A stretch of 9,700 bases of DNA from Verrucomicrobiales bacterium (GTDB lineage Bacteria > Verrucomicrobiota > Verrucomicrobiia > Verrucomicrobiales > DEV007), in NCBI GenBank assembly GCA_021648365.1, contig JAKISY010000140.1:1-9700 (forward strand). Reading direction: 5' to 3'. This document shows, piece after piece, positions 7,761 to 9,700 of the stretch (the first letter of the stretch is position 1; every line of letters starts with the position of its first letter). A program made the position numbers and the translations under genes. The notes beneath the pieces were generated by a model, which had not been told where the DNA came from, searched no databases, and worked only from the letters and a program-made list of their open reading frames with translations.

Positions 7761-7790
7761 ACCACAGAGGGCACAGGGGGAACAGAGGAA
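7761..7790. repeat. Degenerate tandem repeat (CACAGAGG type)
   Basis: Imperfect units CACAGAGGG, CACAGGGGGA and ACAGAGGAAG follow each other after an initial AC, then dissolve into a purine-only run to about 7805. This is the same style of dispersed intergenic element as the CACTGAT array at 2458-2496 but a different sequence family; both are, from memory, widespread in environmental bacterial genomes. It lies 70 bases downstream of the giant TPR gene. Translations of it give Arg/Gly-rich spurious peptides. Confidence 0.65.
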
Positions 7791-7798
7791 GAAAAGAG

Positions 7799-7834
7799 AA
7801 GAGGGGTGGAGATGTTTTTTTGGCCTCTTTTTAC
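7799..7834 (+). terminator. Weak terminator-like hairpin after the TPR gene
   Basis: AAGAGG (7799-7804) can pair with CCTCTT (7824-7829) across a 19-base loop that itself contains seven Ts, and the right arm runs into TTTTTAC. The stem is only six pairs and the loop is large, so this is a weak candidate for the terminator of the giant gene ending at 7691. No better one is visible between 7692 and 7890. Confidence 0.25.
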
Positions 7835-7889
7835 TTTGTTGTATCAATATGTGCCGCCCCCTCCCAAGTGTTCAAATTGCAACAATAGC

Positions 7890-8089
7890 ATTGTGCGACG
7901 CGCGATGACAATTGAATGGTTAGAATCCCAAGGGCTCCCAAGTATAGAAAAACAGTGGTGCTCTATCCGTTACCCTAACGGGAAGAAAAAATCGAAGGGG
8001 CAGCAGGTGGCGACTAGGAACCTCCGTGCTACGGAGCCGTATGGCCGGTGGTGTCGGGGGAGGGAGTTAGAGTCTCCCGGCTACCCGAT
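7890..8089 (+). mobile_element. Decayed 3' end of a group II intron (RT tail plus 3' RNA domains)
   Basis: On the plus strand, 7906-8025 encodes a peptide (MTIEWLESQGLPSIEKQW, then CSIRYPNGK) resembling the extreme C-terminus of group II intron reverse transcriptases, followed by RNA-like structure. Visible elements are the hairpin CCGTTA-CCC-TAACGG (7967-7981), the hairpin CTCCGT-GCT-ACGGAG (8022-8036), the run GAGCCGTATGGCCGGTGGTG (8035-8054), and a GGGAG/CTCCC stem (8062-8066 with 8074-8078) leading into CTACCCGAT at 8081-8089. From memory, group II introns of this type end with such a GAGCCGTATG... block, a final stem and CTACCCGAY. The reverse transcriptase core and all 5' RNA domains are missing, so it is a dead fragment. 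Its left limit is uncertain. The antisense of its last 61 bases forms the end of the GH5-type gene. The exact intron class is unknown, and I cannot draw a textbook domain V here. Confidence 0.5.
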
Positions 8090-9285
8090 TCGGCTTTTTC
8101 ATTATCGCGCAGGTCGGCTCTCATGCGATGGTTCGCCTCAGCCACAATCTTCAGCATGTAGCTCCTCTCGTTCTCAAACGTTACGTTCCAATCTGTGTTC
8201 TGACCTGGGTAGTCGAAGACCCAAAATGCTGAGAGAGGGACATTGTTTGCCTCTATGGCGCCCAACATCTCCGCAAATAGCGACTTCTCTTTCTCCGAGC
8301 CTAAATTACTGGGTGCTCCAAATTCGCCGATGAACAGTGGCTGCCTGGTGCGGCCAGAGATCTCCTGCAAGGTCTCCACCAACTCTGAAATGCTCTTGGT
8401 GCTGCCCTGTCCATTGTTGCCGTAAATATGGACGCACGTCACATCGTAAGGAGATGGATTATCGCGTCTGAGGACGCTCTCAAACTGAGGCCGGTTGTCC
8501 GGTTTCCAGCTCCTCTCTTTCGAATTATGAAATGCATGGCGCCTCGGAATCGAATTTCCAGTGATCAAAATGCGATGCGCGTCGTGTTTGCGAACCGTTC
8601 TCGCGAAGTGTCCGAAAGCAGTAAGCATGGCTTCCGACGAAAGCTCGTCCCTTGAGGTTCGCTCGAACCCCGTCTTCAAATGAGGCGCAATCTTGGGGCG
8701 GTGACTGGATGCATTCGGCAAATCGACAAGCATGTTGTATTCGTTGCCAAACTCCCACCCCCATATTGCGGGAGAGTTCCTGTAACGCAGCACCATTTCC
8801 GTCGTGTATTGTTCGATGAACGCTATTGTCTTGCTCTTTTCATTGCCCAACTGATCCATGGGCTCTCCAACAATGTCTGGGAATGTTGCCATGTTCCAAA
8901 ACAGCGACGGGATCAAGCCGATCTGGTGCTTCTCAGCGGATCGGACTACGGCATCCATACGCTTGAAGTAATCTTCCTTGTCCCGCATGTAGAGATCCCA
9001 ATCCACAGGCCAAAACCCACCCGCCATGAAACGAACGAACGGGATTTGTGCCTCTGATAGCCTCCTGAGCCCCTCATCATAGGACTTATCAGTGGGGTCT
9101 TTAAGTATCCTGTGGAACAAGCTGAAGTAGTTTGCGCCCACACCCCGGTAAGCTCTGCCCTCGCGAATGAGATGTCCATCACTCACGATCAGACCCGCTT
9201 GTTTCTCCGGCGCTGGCTCGCTCGCATCTATCGACAGGGTGAAAACGCTAAACGCTAATGTAAGGAATGCTGGATACTGATTCAT
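8029..9285 (-). CDS. Secreted GH5-type glycoside hydrolase (cellulase/mannanase-like)
   Basis: A 418-residue protein with an N-terminal signal peptide (MNQYPAFLTLAFSVFTLSIDA, likely cleaved near residue 21) and one (beta/alpha)8 barrel of the GH5/cellulase type, a retaining enzyme cutting beta-1,4-linked glucan or mannan. The predicted acid/base is Glu182 in WGWEFGNEYN and the nucleophile Glu321 in FIGEFGAP; supporting barrel residues are Arg85 (PFVRF), His286 and Tyr288 (VHIYG) and Trp355 (AFWVFDYP). The open frame extends to 9459, but the ATG at 9285 starts exactly at the signal peptide and has a purine run (AAGAAAG) before it, so I chose it. The conserved fold ends about EANHRMRADLR; residues from about 400 (SGSRETLTPSPDTTGHTAP) are read from the antisense of a group II intron scar, so the native C-terminus has been replaced. 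Codon choice, especially mixed leucine codons, differs from the left-hand genes. Exact substrate and subfamily cannot be read from the sequence. Confidence 0.88.
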   Translation of the reverse strand: MNQYPAFLTLAFSVFTLSIDASEPAPEKQAGLIVSDGHLIREGRAYRGVGANYFSLFHRILKDPTDKSYDEGLRRLSEAQIPFVRFMAGGFWPVDWDLYMRDKEDYFKRMDAVVRSAEKHQIGLIPSLFWNMATFPDIVGEPMDQLGNEKSKTIAFIEQYTTEMVLRYRNSPAIWGWEFGNEYNMLVDLPNASSHRPKIAPHLKTGFERTSRDELSSEAMLTAFGHFARTVRKHDAHRILITGNSIPRRHAFHNSKERSWKPDNRPQFESVLRRDNPSPYDVTCVHIYGNNGQGSTKSISELVETLQEISGRTRQPLFIGEFGAPSNLGSEKEKSLFAEMLGAIEANNVPLSAFWVFDYPGQNTDWNVTFENERSYMLKIVAEANHRMRADLRDNEKAESGSRETLTPSPDTTGHTAP

Positions 9286-9520
9286 GATTATCTTTCTTAG
9301 CAGAACGGTCGAGCACAGGCAACCCGCTACTGGTAACGAGCTTTCGTGTTCAAGTTGAGGGTTAAAGTTTTCATTTAGATTTTGACTAAAAGCGAGTAGA
9401 GGGTTGCTCTGCTGCGTTTTGTGTGTGCCCAGCATGCACTTAATCCAAAAGAGGTTCAAGTCCTCTGTTTATAAAATGAACATCATAAAGATGAAAAGAA
9501 CTACCAGAAGCCAATTGATT
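9286..9520. other. Non-coding interval upstream of the GH5-type gene
   Basis: I see no convincing gene here. It must contain the promoter of the minus-strand hydrolase, but no clear -35/-10 pair stands out. The only structured item is a tRNA T-arm-like hairpin at 9450-9466. A 58-codon upstream extension of the hydrolase frame crosses part of it and is probably not translated. Confidence 0.5.
9450..9466 (+). other. tRNA T-arm-like hairpin (possible tRNA 3' fragment)
   Basis: AGAGG (9450-9454), loop TTCAAGT (9455-9461) and CCTCT (9462-9466) form a perfect 5-bp stem with a 7-base loop that fits the tRNA T-arm consensus GTTCRANYC. The upstream sequence (GCATGCACTTAATCC) could derive from an anticodon arm, but no matching 5' acceptor strand for GTTTATA is found in the 90 bases upstream and no CCA follows. 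It is therefore not a functional tRNA as seen. It could be a tRNA fragment left by an integration event, or chance. Confidence 0.25.
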
Positions 9521-9568
9521 CGTAGCGTCCGCCTGCGCTACTCCCCCTACGGGCTCCGCTATGCTACG
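9521..9568. repeat. Imperfect inverted repeat (CGTAGC...GCTACG)
   Basis: CGTAGC (9521-9526) and GCTACG (9563-9568) are the ends of an inverted repeat with a GC-rich interior of related CGCTAC, CCGCTAT and GCTACG words. The words recur in inverted form downstream: CGTAGCGGAG at 9630-9639 mirrors CTCCGCTA at 9554-9561. It may be part of a dispersed palindromic intergenic element or of the structured region around the right-edge intron-like segment. Confidence 0.4.
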
Positions 9569-9571
9569 TCC

Positions 9572-9598
9572 AAAACACCTCCGTCCCTAGGTGTTTTT
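9572..9598 (+). terminator. Strong hairpin terminator
   Basis: AAAACACCT (9572-9580) pairs perfectly with AGGTGTTTT (9589-9597) across the loop CCGTCCCT, and the right arm continues to a run of five Ts (9594-9598). This is a classic intrinsic terminator shape, usable from either strand because the left arm starts with four As. No plus-strand gene ends just upstream in the window, so it may serve a lost gene or a minus-strand gene beyond the right edge. The intron-like segment begins three bases after it. Confidence 0.6.
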
Positions 9599-9600
9599 AC

Positions 9601-9700
9601 GTGAGGGTGACCGATCGTGGGAGCCGGAGCGTAGCGGAGACCGCCAGCCGTAGGCTGCCCGAAGGGTGGCGAAAGCCAGCAACGCAGGCTATGGGAAACC
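9601..9700 (+). mobile_element. Putative 5' end of a group II intron (partial, runs off window)
   Basis: From GTGAGGGTGACC at 9601 to the window end the sequence is dense with short stems: AGCC-GTA-GGCT (9646-9656), CCC-GAA-GGG and a GGC-GAAA-GCC GNRA-tetraloop hairpin (about 9667-9676), then ACGCAGGCTATGGGAAACC. A start resembling GTGYG plus GNRA-capped hairpins in the first 100 bases fits domain I of bacterial group II introns, and the words GAAAGCCAGCAACGCAGG are familiar to me from such introns. It starts immediately after a terminator hairpin, which is the preferred insertion site of group IIC introns. No reverse transcriptase gene is visible because the element continues beyond the window. 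Another structured RNA or a palindromic repeat is possible. Confidence 0.42.

Noticed and set aside
7727..7888. A 53-codon ORF (MPRQRKVEVRFYHRGHRGNR...).
   Set aside because: Its Arg/Gly-rich start is just a translation of the CACAGAGG repeat and the signal-peptide-like end is a translation of a T-rich tract; such peptides arise from this repeat wherever it occurs.
7806..8333. A 175-codon plus-strand ORF from the repeat through the intron scar into the hydrolase antisense.
   Set aside because: It joins unrelated pieces: non-coding repeat flank, an intron protein tail, intron RNA, and the antisense of a clear gene. Only the middle part (about 7906-8025) has a likely coding ancestry.
9286..9459. 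A 58-codon upstream extension of the hydrolase frame starting at 9459.
   Set aside because: The extension is not signal-like, is followed by a perfect signal peptide at the internal ATG 9285, and crosses the tRNA-like hairpin. A secreted enzyme would start at 9285.
9420..9470. A complete tRNA gene.
   Set aside because: Only the T-arm is convincing; no pairing acceptor stem, D-arm or anticodon loop with T33 can be built.

Overview
The window looks like a chromosomal stretch of a Gram-negative environmental bacterium. I favour Verrucomicrobiota or a related PVC lineage. The reasons are a MoxR-type operon with a very large TPR plus beta-propeller secreted protein, few clear Shine-Dalgarno sites, and short degenerate intergenic tandem repeats of the CACTGAT and CACAGAGG kinds that I associate with these genomes. 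This assignment is an inference from style; no marker gene is present.

Layout. (1) Bases 1-2427 hold the 3' end of a helical, Gly/Gln/Met-rich protein gene followed by a complete MoxR AAA+ ATPase gene. (2) Bases 2428-3313 form a small accessory island: a degenerate repeat, an unrecognised small ORF with its own terminator-like hairpin, the C-terminal scar of a HigB toxin, and an intact HigA antitoxin gene. (3) Bases 3306-7691 encode one giant exported protein with a TPR-like helical solenoid and a C-terminal PQQ-type beta-propeller. (4) Bases 7692-8089 are non-coding and carry a second type of degenerate repeat, then what looks like the 3' end of a decayed group II intron. (5) Bases 8029-9285 on the minus strand encode a secreted GH5-type glycoside hydrolase whose last ~19 codons are read from the antisense of that intron scar. 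(6) Bases 9286-9700 are non-coding, with a tRNA T-arm-like fragment, an inverted repeat, a strong hairpin terminator and, directly after it, a structured segment resembling the 5' end of a second group II intron that runs off the window.

Functionally, the first gene, moxR and the giant TPR/propeller gene run in the same direction and probably belong to one envelope-associated MoxR locus, which in other bacteria handles maturation or assembly of extracytoplasmic complexes. The HigA island appears to sit inside that locus. The right half looks like a mobile-element-scarred region with a polysaccharide-degrading enzyme of different codon usage. The most unusual items are the beheaded higB beside an intact higA, and the glycoside hydrolase whose C-terminus is rewritten by an intron remnant. 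I did not find a complete, clearly new system.
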